DNA from: Ligustrum vulgare
Taxonomy: Eukaryota; Streptophyta; Magnoliopsida; Lamiales; Oleaceae
NCBI GenBank assembly: GCA_963555705.1
Contig: OY743184.1
Coordinates: 31,506,614 to 31,570,613, forward strand
Direction: 5' to 3'
Length of the DNA stretch: 64,000 nucleotides
A program made the position numbers and the translations under genes. Below, piece after piece: positions 10,143-21,173 of the stretch (positions within the stretch are counted from its first letter, which is position 1; each line of letters opens with the position of its first letter). The notes below the pieces were generated by a model. The model was not told where the DNA came from and made no database searches. It was given only the letters and a program-made list of their open reading frames with translations.

Positions 10143-12082
10143 TTAGCCTTGATACATTTTGTAAAGAAAATTCAAGAAAAAGTTAGAAGTAAATTTCTTT
10201 CCTCCTGCTTTCTTCTTTCTTTGATCCCTCTTTATAGCCTGGAGTTGAGTCCTTGAGTATCTGGATTTCAGTTGTATGCCTTGATTAGTGTACCAGCATG
10301 TGATTGCTTTTCCTTTCTTGACTTTCTTGCCACTCCATTTTTCTTTGTTGGCCACGTTTTGGTGGCCTTTTATTGACTTTGTCTTCCAAATATCTTTATC
10401 TTTGTCTGCCATTTTGAAAAGGTTTTTGACACGCGTTTCACCGGGAAACTTCTGGTCGAAAAGTCCTCCACTTTTTACTCTGATTGGATGCTGCTGACAC
10501 TACCTGTTGTACTGCTACCTGCATCTTTTTCCTATTGTTGGATTCCTTCAACTTTACACCATTGACAAAGGTGGTTTTTCCCCAGACTTGATCTGAGTGC
10601 TTTACAGAGATGTCCTTTATAGCTGTTTGGAGCATTCAGCAGATAGTAGAAATTTTGCTCAAATTTGCAAATTTTTCTAGTATCCATTACATTGATTAGA
10701 GTACTTGTTTTACTCGTAATTAAAATAAAATTAGAAGAGTAGTTTACTTTAATTTTTGAGATTCCATCAAAATATTTGAGTCCTGTAATAACCCTTTGAT
10801 ATGAAAGGAATCTCCAGTCCTGTAAAATTTCTTCATTTACTTCTATGAGTTGTGCAGCAATTGGAGTGTTGATTTCCACATCCTGAACTGTCTTAATTTG
10901 TACATGATGATATCATTTGACAAGAATATTTTCATCATTCTAAGATGGAATTGTACTGTTGATTTTGAGTATCATCTTGAGATTTTTATCCTTGATGACA
11001 AATTTTGCAAAGTCTTTAATTGTTTTTACCATATTTTCATCTAGTAATTTAATTTCTTCAAAATCATTTCCTGGAATGATTTCTTTAATTAAACCACAAT
11101 GGAATGTAGTTTGTACCATGTTGGGCTCAGCTCTTTCAAAGAAGATGAATTGTCCAAATTTTTTCTCGATTGTGCCATAGTACCCTCCTTCTAGTGTAGA
11201 TGTTCCTATTATATGTGCTTCTTCCTCAAGACTAAGGAAATCCTATATCTTGATTCCTGGAAAAGTTGTTTCTTCCTTTTGGGCCGGGATTTTTCCAAGT
11301 TTTTTTTTTAATTTGGCTGGAATTTGTTTAACTGTAATAGATTGGGCTGCATCACTGTAGGACATGAATTTTATCCTTTGATTTCCTGATGGTGGTGGTC
11401 TGAATGTAGGTAATCTTGGCCTGGATCTAATGTCTTGTTGACAACAGTTTGGTCTCAGATTTAGACTATTTTGGTCAAAGAGATTTTTATATGGTGCTAG
11501 GTTGTGTCCATTTTTGATATTGAAGTCCAGGTAGGCTTGATGGGCTTAAGAATATGTTTTAAAGCTTTTGTGTTTGTATGGTTTACCTTTGACTATGAGT
11601 TCAACTTATGCACTCGTGTAGAATCCTCTATGAGGTCTATCAAAGATTGTGTAGAACTTTGTCCCTGCAATTGAGGTATTTACCCCCACCAATGGTGTGG
11701 TTTCCAATTGTGTTTGAGAAGTGTTAGCTAGTTTTTGAATAACCATATGTTCTTGCAAACACTGAGTTTCCGAAGAATCTCCTGTATGTAATTGGATTTG
11801 TGGTCCAATTTGCGGGTTTTGAATCCCCTTTAGCTCTTGCGAGCTAGTTGCAGTAACATTTTCTTCAAGTACTATAAATGTCTCTCAAGTAGTCTTGCTA
11901 CTTTTGATTATGGGTGTCTTTCCCAAGGATGTACTTTCTGCTCCAGTAATCTTGTTACTTTCGCCACTTGCCTCTCCTTGTTTTTGAAGTCTTGCCAACT
12001 TCTTTTTGAGGACTTTAATGCTTTGTTGAAACATTGTGATTTCATTGTTTTTTACAGAAATTTCAATTTCTTTTGTTTCAAT
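10143..12082 (-). pseudogene. Viral transactivator/viroplasmin-like gene, broken
   Basis: Near 11690-11560 the frame shows a block of the caulimovirus viroplasmin (Cauli_VI) type: a KFYTIF strand, GFYT, then KPYKHKSFKT, with in-frame stops inside. Longer stretches at 10879-10532 and 10412-10143 have the lysine-rich composition expected for this protein. In this family the protein forms inclusion bodies and lets ribosomes reinitiate on the polycistronic RNA. Its place, last before the non-coding region, also fits. The assignment rests mostly on this one block and on gene order. Confidence 0.62.
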
Positions 12083-14110
12083 TTATGTTTCAATGTCTTC
12101 AATTTGTTCTTTGATGTCGTCATTTTTACCTGTAAAATTAAATTCTCTTGTAAGTGAATCAGCTAATGAATTATTTGTTCCTTTGATAATTTCAATATCA
12201 AAATTGTAATGACTGAACCACATTTTCCATCTGATCAGTCTTCCTTGTTTGTAGTCTGGATGTACCTGATTTTTGAAAAATGATTTACGTGTAGTTGAAC
12301 CAGTTCTAACATGAAATTTGTTAGTAATAATGTAAATTCTGAATTTTGTAATTGCCTTTTTCATGGCCAGAATTTCCTTTTCATTGATATGGTAATTTTT
12401 TCCTGGATTGGTGAATGTGGCTGAAGCATATCCACAAAGTTTTTCATTTTGTTCATTTTCAATTTTTGCTTTTAAAACTGCTCCCCAATGTTCTTGAGAT
12501 GCACCAGTTTCAATTATCATTTTATCATTTGTTTTTGGATGATATAATGATGGTATATTTTTTATTTTTGTCTTGATTTTTTGTACATAAAGAGTATCCT
12601 CTTTAGTCCAGTTCCATCTAAAGTTTTTTTTGAGCTTCTTTTGAAGTGGTACTCTCATTTTTACTAAATCTTTAATGAAAGATTCTGCGTATGTGAGACA
12701 TCCAAGAAATCTCATTAATTGTTTTTGATCTTGCATTTCATTTGGAAATTCGTGGATATGGTTAAGAACATGCGGCTTTAATTGCTTATAGCCATATGTA
12801 ATATCCATTCCTAGATATCCAATTTTTTCTTTAAACATTTCTGCTTTCTTTTGGGAAAGTATAATGCCTAAATTACACGCTGTTTTGAGGATTGTAATGA
12901 CATGATTTTCATGGTGTTCTTCATTTCCTGAGAAAACCAAAATATTGTCAATGTATACACAACAAAATTTTTCGTGTATTTTGAAGATATTATCCATATG
13001 TCTTTGGAAGATACCAGGTGCTTGTTTTAAGCCAAATGGTACAACTTTCCATTGGTAATGTCCTTGTGGGAAGCTGAATGCTGTAAGATGTCTTGAGTTT
13101 TGGTCAAGTATGACTTTCCTAAATCCAGATTTACAATCAAAAGTAGAAAAGATTTTCTTTCATTTGATCAATTGAAGTAGGCTTTGCATATTTGTGATTA
13201 AATATCCATCTGCCTTGGTAATTTTATTGAGCATAGAATAGTCAACTACCAGTCTAGCTTTTCATCTTCTTTTTTCTGCTTCTTTTCTAACCATGAAGCC
13301 TGGTGAAGAGAATTGTGAAGTGCTTGGTTCAATTACTTGTAATTCAAGTAGTTCTTTTATTTGTATAGAGAATTCTTCCTTATCTTTTGGGCAATAAGCT
13401 ATAGCTTTTGCTCTAATGATAGTGTTTTTGTGTTCTTCAAGTAATTCAATTGTTGCTGTCATATTACCTTTATTCTTGTTTGGATCTAAAGGATTTTCTA
13501 AGTAACATTGATCAAGAAGTTTTAAGATTTCTTCTCTTTTTGAATTTATCTTGAAGGTTTTTTGTTCTTTAGTTGTTATAAAAATATTTCTTTTTTGGGT
13601 AATATTTTCTCCCTGAAGTTTTGTGAAAGTTTTTCTCTTATTGTCAATTTTTATTCTGTCTAAGAATTTTTCTTGAAGAAAATTCATAGCAATTGCTTTT
13701 CTTTGTTTTGGTATCCGAAGTCTTTTCCCATTGAGAGTAAAGCTTATGGATTCTGTTTCTTGTATTAAAGGATGATATAATTGGCAAAAGTTATTTCCAA
13801 TTATAAAGTCGATTCTTATTTCAAGTTGATAAATTGTTGGGATTTTGAAGTAAAAGGTTTGCCATTGTGATTTGTGGTAACCACATATTTCAATGTTTAA
13901 TCCTTTTACAACTTTTGAAGTTTTTATTTCAGATTTATCAGCAATTTATAGGTTCATTGTTCTTTTAGCAGTTACCCAAAATTGTTTTGAAATAACCTAT
14001 TTACTCGCAGTGCATAATGATGCTCCTGTGTCAATGTAAGCATGTATTGTGAATTTTCTATATCCCTCAAAACTAAGTCTTATAGGTATATAGGTCGAGT
14101 TAGGATTTGT
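12083..14110 (-). pseudogene. Viral protease-RT-RNase H polyprotein, broken
   Basis: A retropepsin site DTGA is at 14021-14032. The RT fingers region is in 13687-13262 and the palm plus RNase H in 12997-12083. Between them lies a frameshifted stretch. The RT catalytic box reads YIDN (12944-12955) rather than YIDD. RNase H still shows WGAVL and NEKEILA. The end reads into NNSLADSLTREF, usual for this family. With the substituted active site, frameshifts and stops the enzyme is not expected to work. It would copy pregenomic RNA into DNA. Confidence 0.85.
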
Positions 14111-15639
14111 AATGTTTTTACTCAACTGATGTTTCTGATTCAGACTGTTCTGATTCTGATTCTGTTGTTAGGTAATACAGAGATTCTGTATCACTTGGGT
14201 CTTCTACTGGGTAGAACCCTTGTTTTTGAAATGTATTTAGGACTTTAATCCTGTCTTCATTTCCAATTTTTGCTTGGCATTCATTTGCATAATGTTCAGA
14301 TTCATTGCAGAGCCAACATCTGCAATTTTTCTTCTTTTATGGACAAAATTTCTTTTTGTCATATGTTTTTTCAAGTTTTTATGAAGATTTTTCCTCTTTG
14401 AAATTTTTTTGAAAAATTTCTTTTTTCTGAAATTTTTTTCTTTATATGTTTTCTTATATTTTTTGAAAATATATCTTTTGTTTTTAAAAGTTTTTCTTTT
14501 TATTTTCTTTTGGATTTTTGTTGGTTGACAACCGTATTTCTTGAAATTTGGTCAAGATAATTGTTACAACAAATTTTTGGATTTTTAATTGTTGCTTTTA
14601 CACTTTCTTTTACCAACATACTTTGTTTGCATTTTTCTGCAATTAAGTTTCTGGTGGTAGTGATTACTAGTCCTAGTGACATGTCAATTTGTGCGTTTAA
14701 TCTTGGGTCAATTGCTTCTTTTTGTTTTTTGATTGCTTCATCAAAGTCACTCATGACCTCATGATTGAATGGTTCTGGTAATTTTCTTATAAATCTTCCT
14801 GTTAGTTCAATCCACTTTGTTGGTGGACATATGTAAAAGTATTTTGAAAATTCACATGTCGCAAATATAGATTTTCTCTAAATGATTTAGTGCATCAGCA
14901 ATGTCAATTACTGATCTTTTATTTTTGAATGCTTCAAAAGTTTGTCCAGTGAATATTTTGTAGATTTGGTCTATAATTCTTTCAATGAATTTTGGAATTA
15001 TTCCATTGGAATCTTTCTAAATTTGGTTCTTTGTATCATAGGTAAAATTTTCAAGGAACGTTCTTGCATTTCCTCTTGTACTGGCTAGTACGTAATTCCA
15101 TGAATTAGTTTCATTTTTGATGATTTCTTTATTGACTATCATAGCAACCATGATGTAGTTGTACCACGCGTCAATAATTTTTTCTGGATCTAGAGTGCAA
15201 TCTATATCCAAAATTGTTAATTGTTGGTTTGTATTATGCCTTTTTGGAATAAAGTCAGAAACTAGCAAGTTTTGATCAAGATTCCTTTCTGGCATTCTGG
15301 GATCAGGTTTTGGTGTTTGATCGCCTATGGGTCTTTTCCCATCCCCTTTTGGATTACTGGATGATGGATTATCATCTTTAATCTCAAAATTTTCTGGTTT
15401 TGGTTCTCTTATTGTTGGTCCAAGTCCCAAGTTGGGATATGTTTCTCTTCCTGATGAGATCCCAGTCGGGGAAGCTCTTCGAACACGCGGAATAACGATA
15501 AATTAAAACCTAGGAAAGATCTAAATCAGAACTGACACAAGACAGACAACGAAAATAAGGATAGAATGACGGTAAAGCATTGACCCGACAATCACGACGC
15601 AATTTATGGCGATGCGGATTGAAGAACCAAGATTGGTGA

Positions 15640-15760
15640 ACGCCACAAGGACTTGTCAATTTCCTTGATAAGTATCGAATTTGGAAACGCCACAAATATT
15701 CTTGCGAATATTTGATAAGTTTGCTGGAAGAACGCCACAAAGATCGGATCTTTGATAAGT
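15640..15760 (-). promoter_or_regulatory. Three leader stem-loop modules in solo LTR G
   Basis: In the element sense each module reads CTTAT, stem, loop, stem, TGGCGTT. Stems are CAAAGATC/GATCTTTG (15738-15754), CAAATATT/AATATTTG (15693-15714) and CAAGGA/TCCTTG (15646-15667). Flanks stay constant while the stems change together. Confidence 0.8.
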
Positions 15761-16007
15761 TCAAGAAAAAGGGAATAAACTCAACCTCTCAATTTTGGAG
15801 AATCCTCTCACAAATTTTATTAATCAACTCAAACTTGTCTGTTTACAATGAATTGAAAAAGCGTATAAATAAGCAAAATAACCTAGCATCTAATTTACTC
15901 AAAATAGAATTCTAATTAGACTAAAATTCTAAAATAGGAAAATAACCTAAAATAATAAAAGGAAACAAAATAATTGGAAAAATTCCGGAAAATCTGGCGT
16001 TGCTCAT

Positions 16008-16251
16008 TTACGGCCGTGACGACTCCTTTTACGGCCGTAAAGGCCATTCTGATCAAAACTGAGTTATTTGTTACGGCCGTGACACAATGATTACGGCCGT
16101 GAATTTCCTCCGGTTTGAATGTTACGGCCGTAAGACTGGACTTTACGGCCGTGAGACCTTTTCTGCTGAAATTCTGCCTTTTCCTTCGATAGTTGATTAC
16201 GACCGTGACAATTGCTTTTACGGCCGTGAAGGATTTCCATTACGGCCGTAA
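16008..16251. repeat. Array of nine TTACGGCCGTRA palindromes in LTR G
   Basis: Starts are at 16008, 16029, 16071, 16091, 16122, 16143, 16197, 16218 and 16240. Within groups the spacing is 20-22 bp. Spacers between palindromes are not repeated. Confidence 0.93.
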
Positions 16252-16683
16252 GGCCTTTTCTGCATAAACAATTTTGTGTACTCGGCTCGGCTTGATTCTT
16301 TCGTCTTCTCGGCTCGATTCCAACATGGAACTTGCTCCGTTTTCCATGTAGATCACCGTCATACTGCCGATGTCTCGACTTCGCCCTTCGATGCCTGGTC
16401 CGGATCACATCACTTCCAGTGTGAAATCTTTCATGAATGATGATTTCTTCATTACTATCTGAGTTTTCCCATTCAGCTTCAAGTTGATCTTGATTCTGTT
16501 GTTCTGTATTTTCATTATCTGAGATTGTTGTCATCATTGTTTCTTTGTTTCCAATGTCTATGTTTTTGACAATTGAAACAATTTTGTCTAATTCATTGTC
16601 TTCAAATGCAAGTAAAGCATTTAAGAGTCCTAAGTCTTGGCTTGTCTCATAGATGCTTTCGAGATTTTTCCTGAAGTTTTTCA

Positions 16684-16971
16684 TTATACCAAATGATCAA
16701 TGTCAAATCTTCCTTCTGAAATTTCATCTTGTTTTGCTTTTGTTCTTGGAGAGAGTTCTCCCCTTTTTTCAAAGATTCCCAATTGTTGTGTTGTTTTAAT
16801 CATTGTTATTGTTTTTTTATTTTGACTGTTTATAATTCCTGCTATGATGATAGCAGAATGTTTTTCGAGTAAAATTTCAATTTGTTTTTTGAAGATATTA
16901 AAATTTCTTTTAATTTCTTCAATCTCTTCTTTTATTGTTTTGATTTCTCTTAAAATACCTGGTATTGACAT
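16684..16971 (-). CDS. Small viral ORF, coiled-coil protein
   Basis: 95 codons from an ATG at 16969-16971. The first half is a lysine/glutamate/isoleucine-rich helix (LREIKTIKEEIEEIKRNF) likely to form a coiled coil. Its place between the movement and coat genes is that of the virion-associated or vector-transmission protein in caulimoviruses. I cannot say which. The stop overlaps the coat ATG. Confidence 0.55.
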   Translation of the reverse strand: MSIPGILREIKTIKEEIEEIKRNFNIFKKQIEILLEKHSAIIIAGIINSQNKKTITMIKTTQQLGIFEKRGELSPRTKAKQDEISEGRFDIDHLV

Positions 16972-16979
16972 TTCAATTA

Positions 16980-17216
16980 TCAGATTGGTTCTCCATAAAG
17001 TGTTTCAGCCATTTTGTTGACTGTTTTGCTTAGCTGTTTGAGTTGTATTTTCGTTTTCCTTAATTCATCATTTCCTTTTTCCTTTAACCTTGGTGGATTT
17101 GTTTTGCTTAGGGAAATGCTTCTTGTAAGAAGTGGTCTTTGTTCCCTAATTAGAAGTCTTTTTGTGTTAAGATCTATATTTATAGATCCTTTTGTTGGTT
17201 GAGTCAACCAATCAAA
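16980..17216 (-). CDS. Small viral ORF of unknown role
   Basis: About 75 codons, open from the end of the movement protein to 16980. The track-length frame starts at a TTG, and no good ATG is near the 5' end, so the start may have been lost. It is basic, with a helical C-terminal half (LRKTKIQLKQLSKTVNKM). The position suggests an ORF II/III-like protein. Confidence 0.45.
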   Translation of the reverse strand, partial: FDWLTQPTKGSINIDLNTKRLLIREQRPLLTRSISLSKTNPPRLKEKGNDELRKTKIQLKQLSKTVNKMAETLYGEPI

Positions 17217-17963
17217 TTATTTTTCTTTGTTTTCAATGTAATTTGAGAATAAAGGATCAATTTTGACTCCTTTTGGTTCCCTGATTACAACCATATTATG
17301 CGAATTATGAATTGCATAACTCACAAGGTAAGATATTGAAAAAGGTACATTATTGTCTTTGACTAAGTCTTCTCTTCCATGCTTGTGTACGAATGAGAGA
17401 ATTCCATCAAAGTTTTGATCGTGTAGATTTACAGAATGTCTTGGATAAACTGTAAACAATAATTTTCCACATGCTAGGTTTCCTTCAATGGATCCTAGAA
17501 AACCTTCTTGTGGGTTTTGGATTCTTTCATCAATCAAGCACATTCAGATTAGTTGATCAATTTTTTCTGATAAGGTACTTTTAAGTTGGATTCTGATTGC
17601 TCCAATTGTTACCCAATAAAGATTTTTATTATCTTCAAGGAAATTTTTTTGTTTTGCTTGATTTATAGCATTTTTGGTTAGTAGGGAAATTCCTACCTTA
17701 CCATACGTGTGTTGAGCGTTTATCGCAAATTCTTTGTGCCATACCCCGTAATACACATGTTTCTTTCTTTTCATGAATTTATCGATAAATCCTGGTTGAG
17801 AAAAAATCTCATTTGGATCTAAGGATAAAGTGGTTTTACATATCTTGTCAAGCTTTTCATTGGAAATCAATATTTCCTTTGCAAAGTTTCTTTTTTATTC
17901 AATCTGTTCACAAATCTCCTCATTTTCATATGATGTTTCTTCATTAGCAATATTAGTGCTCAT
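17217..17963 (-). pseudogene. Viral movement protein, two in-frame stops
   Basis: It starts at ATG 17961-17963 and ends at 17217 in one frame, with a TAA about 22 codons in and a TGA at about 17544-17546. The central text (HVYYGVWHKEFAINAQHTYG, VGISLLTKNAI, later VSYAIHNSHNMV) is typical of caulimovirid 30K-type movement proteins, which widen plasmodesmata for cell-to-cell spread. It is the first gene of the viral order. Confidence 0.82.
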
Positions 17964-18005
17964 GATTTATGATGATGTGTAAGATAATGTAAAATAAACT
18001 CAAAT

Positions 18006-18946
18006 ACAATCACTCGGAATTCCCATTGATTTCCTCACACGTTTTCTTCACCCATTTCCTCTCCATCAACCAAATTTTTCCTCCCTAATCCTCAGCATTC
18101 CCCCCAATCAAAGATTTGTCCTAACATACCAATTTGAGCCCAAGCAATACGTGTATAATTCCCCTTCCCCAGCTTCATTCAAACACACAGAACCTTAGCA
18201 AGGTATTCCCTTTCCCCATCACTGCCGAGACTACACTCTCCACCGCACAATGCCAAAGCCACTCCTACAATACACGGTATCAAGTTTCAGTCACTCCAAT
18301 CTCAACACCAATCCACCAGCTACTTCCCATTCACACAATTGAGCACCACTGCACAGTCGCCACATTGCGTCGGATATCACTGCCTCCAACCACCGTAATT
18401 GAACCACTCAAAATCTTCTGCAACTGAACCACACACATTGCATACCAACCAAAACCAATCTTGAAACCCATCTCGGAACCTCCAATGTCGACTGTAAATC
18501 AGCCACAACCAAAATTTGAAGAAAACTCCACCTTTAAACACCCTAGCCAAACTTGACATGCATTTGCCAATCTCCAAACTGACCTTCTCTACCACCACCA
18601 CACCAAAACGTGTATCACCTTGAACCAGGAACCGCCCCTGCCCATGTACAAAATCTCCAACTTCAACCCAAAACCAAAAAAATATAATGTTGACCCAGTA
18701 CCTACCTTGAAGCCTTGATCGGTATGTAGCCGGAAAAACTACCCAAATCGCAACATTGAGCCTCGGTTCTTCGCACACCAAACCCACTCAAAAATTTGTC
18801 TTCTCCTACACCTCCACACGCACTGCTCACCCACACCCACACCTATGCTCGTTTCCGCCATGTGCCATCGCCCGTCACTAGACGGATGGAGGGGCAAACC
18901 CATCGCCCCTTCTCTCTTCTCCGCTCTCTCTCTAACGAGTTTAGAT

Positions 18947-19012
<66 letters not shown>

Positions 19013-20055
19013 TTTAACATTTTGAAAATTTACCTTTTAAGTCTCAAATTTTGAAAAGTAATTATTTCAGTCCTTTAAGTTTTAAACATTTTAAATTTTA
19101 GTTTTCCAAAAGTTTGAACATTCAACAGATCGGTCCCCAATTTCCTTAACTCCTACAAGTAAGCCCACCATTTTCGAAAAAGTCTATTTTAGCCCTAAAC
19201 TTTTAAATCCCAGCTTTCTTTAAAAAATTCAAATTTAGTCGCTAAAACTTTATTTTTCCACTTTAGTCTTTATCTTTAAATTTCAAAAGTACTAAATTAG
19301 TTTACTTTTCTTTTGGCTAGAAGAAGCATTCGGAGATTTAAAAGATTAATGTGATATTTTTCGCTCTACTTTCAAACTCGTGAATTAAGGTAGACTCGCC
19401 CCCATTAATTAGTTTAAATTATAGTTTCCTGAATTATGTGAATTTTACGTGATTTAAATGCTTTGATGCATGAGACAAGACAAAAATATCTCTTATGAGA
19501 TAAAATCAGAATGATGTGGTTATGCATGACTTAAATGCTTTAATGCATGAGATAATGATGTGATCATGCATAACTTAAATGCTTAAATGCATGAGACGAG
19601 ACTACTCACACCTTATGTTTTTTAAAGAGCCTATGATGATGTGGTCATTGTATTAATTGTATAATTATTTGTTCAATTATTTTGTAAATTAATTATTGGC
19701 GATGAATTTACTGAGTATTTCTTCGAAATGCTCATTCCATTTTAACAGCTTTTACAAATTTCGGAGATGGTGACGAATGAAGGGTGTTTGTGGAAAATCA
19801 ATAAATGAAGCTATTTTAAGAGTCACAATTATGGACTTTGTCAATTTATTTCTCTACGTTATTTCCTTTAGAAATTAAGATTTAAAGTTTTTATGAATTG
19901 TTCTAGACTTCAATTGATTCAAGTTTCCGTTATAAATTTTCAAATAATAAATGTGATAATTAAATCTCAGTTATTTTCACAATAAATTCTTATTCAAAAG
20001 TTAGCTTTAAAGGATGACGTGGCGTCTCGACCTTCATGGAACTCAGGGCGTTACA
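18006..20055 (+). repeat. Element D 5' LTR, right part
   Basis: It matches the 3' LTR from ACAATCACTC onward and ends GGGCGTTACA. Between the two parts 36 bases of the LTR are missing. The region contains a long (TA)n microsatellite at about 18948-19004. ORFs seen here are chance frames of the LTR. Confidence 0.92.
18948..19004. repeat. (TA)n microsatellite
   Basis: An uninterrupted run of alternating T and A within LTR D. The 3' LTR has a shorter version near 25614-25632, preceded by a (TC)n run. Confidence 0.95.
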
Positions 20056-20421
20056 GCGTGGTATCAGAGCAGGTCTACATTTCTGTAGAATTGAATTTTT
20101 TTTTTAAAGATACTTTTTTGAAATAATAATAAATAATGTTTTGACGACTTTTGCCACTGCCATTTTTTGCTCCGCCAACAACGAAGGTAAATGATTTTAT
20201 CATGAAATTTATTTTATTTTGATTTCGAATACATGAGTATTGAAATATTTTGAGACTTAGACAAGAAAGAATGAGAAATTTTTGTATCTGAAATAAGAAG
20301 AAAGAAAACGAGTTCATGCATAATTTGAAACAATTTTTAATTTTTTTTTACGTCCTTGTAATTTAAGTAAGAGAAATAGATAACCCTGCCTAATTGGACT
20401 TTACATAATTGGTTTTAGGAT
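20056..20421 (+). other. Element D leader
   Basis: Untranslated leader between LTR and first ORF. AT-rich, no ORF of note on plus. Confidence 0.6.
20059..20070 (+). promoter_or_regulatory. Element D primer-binding site
   Basis: TGGTATCAGAGC, complementary to the 3' end of initiator methionine tRNA, three bases after the LTR. Confidence 0.92.
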
Positions 20422-20931
20422 ATGCCACCAATTCCCAAGTATGGACCTGGTTCCGCTAAGGTATCCACTAGGGATTATGACTATCTCAAGCCTAGACCCG
20501 AATGGACTATAGCCCAACATGTTGGACAACTGAATTATTTACGTGAATGGACCTTACAACGTGGCTACATGACCAATGATTCACAGTCAATCCACCACCT
20601 GATCTCGTCCTTTTTGAATGATACCCGAGATGTGGCTCACATGATATACATGGATGCGAATACGTCCATTAATGTGGACCTCACCTACGACTCCTTTTGT
20701 GGGAGACTTGTGGCATATTAGCCCATGTACCACAAGGGCATCCTTGGGCTTGCACCAAGCGAGGCGCTAGCACTCGAGCCCGAGCAAGGGCAAGAGGATA
20801 AGGTTGTACCCAAGGGCGATTCCTAGGAGGAACTTGAAGAAGACCCAGAAGAAGAAGAACTCGAGGAAAGACTAGAGGAAGATACTGATCCAGGGCCAGG
20901 AGAGATCTCGGATGCTGAGTCGAGCATTTAA
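20422..20931 (+). pseudogene. Element D upstream ORF before gag
   Basis: The ORF starts with ATG at 20422 (PPIPKYGPGSAKVSTRDYDY) and stays open for 99 codons. After a likely frameshift near 20715 the sequence continues with a glutamate-rich tail (EELEEDPEEEELEERLEED) ending in GPGEISDAESSI and a stop at 20931. It does not resemble gag. Element F has a related ORF at the same place (50430-50040) with the same EIPDAES-type end, so it seems to be a family feature. I do not know its function. It is followed by a 240-bp non-coding spacer before gag. Confidence 0.55.
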
Positions 20932-21173
20932 CCAATGGACTGTTAGAGAGTTAGGAATAGACTAAGCCTTTTATTTTGAGTCATTTGGCGTTACACGCCC
21001 TCCTATTTTTGTACCTTCATGGAAGGATTTTCAAAATTTAAATAAAATGTCATTCATTTTTTTTAACCTTTTCATTCATTCAATAAATGTCCTCTTTTAT
21101 CACTATATTTACTTTACGTTGGATACACTTGAATTTGGTTGTAACACTTGTTTTATTTTGATTTGTTAAGACT
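20932..21173 (+). other. Spacer between upstream ORF and gag in D
   Basis: No ORF. It is T-rich toward its end and finishes TTTGTTAAG just before the gag ATG, which would suit a 3' splice site. An AATAAAATG motif is at about 21042. Element F also has a T-rich spacer ending TTTAAAG before gag. Confidence 0.5.

Larger units (their letters stand above)
15452..16412 (-). mobile_element. Solo LTR G (TGAT-class), TSD CTTCC
   Basis: 961 bp, beginning TGATGTGATCC on the minus strand and ending GGGATCTCATCA, flanked by CTTCC at 15447-15451 and 16413-16417. It contains three leader stem-loop modules (15640-15760) and nine TTACGGCCGTRA palindromes. There is no internal region, so it arose by recombination between two LTRs after insertion into the viral coat gene. 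The long minus frame at 16091-16684 is a chance fusion of coat sequence and LTR. Confidence 0.93.
14118..16684 (-). pseudogene. Viral coat protein gene, split by solo LTR G
   Basis: The ATG at 16682-16684 overlaps the stop of the preceding ORF (TAATG). The N-terminal part is acidic. The gene is then interrupted at 16412-15452 by solo LTR G with TSD CTTCC. It resumes at 15446 and ends at TAA 14118-14120. Near its end it has a CCHC zinc knuckle (CWLCNESEHYANEC, about 14270-14312), the hallmark of caulimovirid coat proteins, followed by an acidic serine-rich tail. Frameshifts lie between 15017 and 14320. Confidence 0.83.
9734..18005 (-). mobile_element. Endogenous caulimovirid (pararetrovirus), nearly genome length
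   Basis: On the minus strand the order is movement protein, two small ORFs, coat protein, protease-RT-RNase H, then a transactivator/viroplasmin-type protein and an AT-rich non-coding region. That is the plan of Caulimovirus- and Soymovirus-like genomes. The insert is 8272 bp, of which 966 bp are a later solo LTR with its TSD, leaving about 7.3 kb, close to a full genome of this family. There are no LTRs or TSD: it replaces 36 bp of LTR D, which fits end-joining repair. Stops and frameshifts interrupt most genes, so it is a fossil. Confidence 0.88.

Noticed and set aside
16091..16684. 197-codon minus ORF starting in the viral coat gene
   Set aside because: Only the first part is coat sequence. 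The rest is solo LTR G read by chance, as the TSD at 16413-16417 shows.
18739..19054. ORFs on both strands with runs of IY
   Set aside because: They read through a (TA)n microsatellite in LTR D and have no coding features.
20059..20070. tRNA-like word GGTATCAGAGC, seen at several places
   Set aside because: These are primer-binding sites next to LTR ends, not tRNA genes. No cloverleaf is present.
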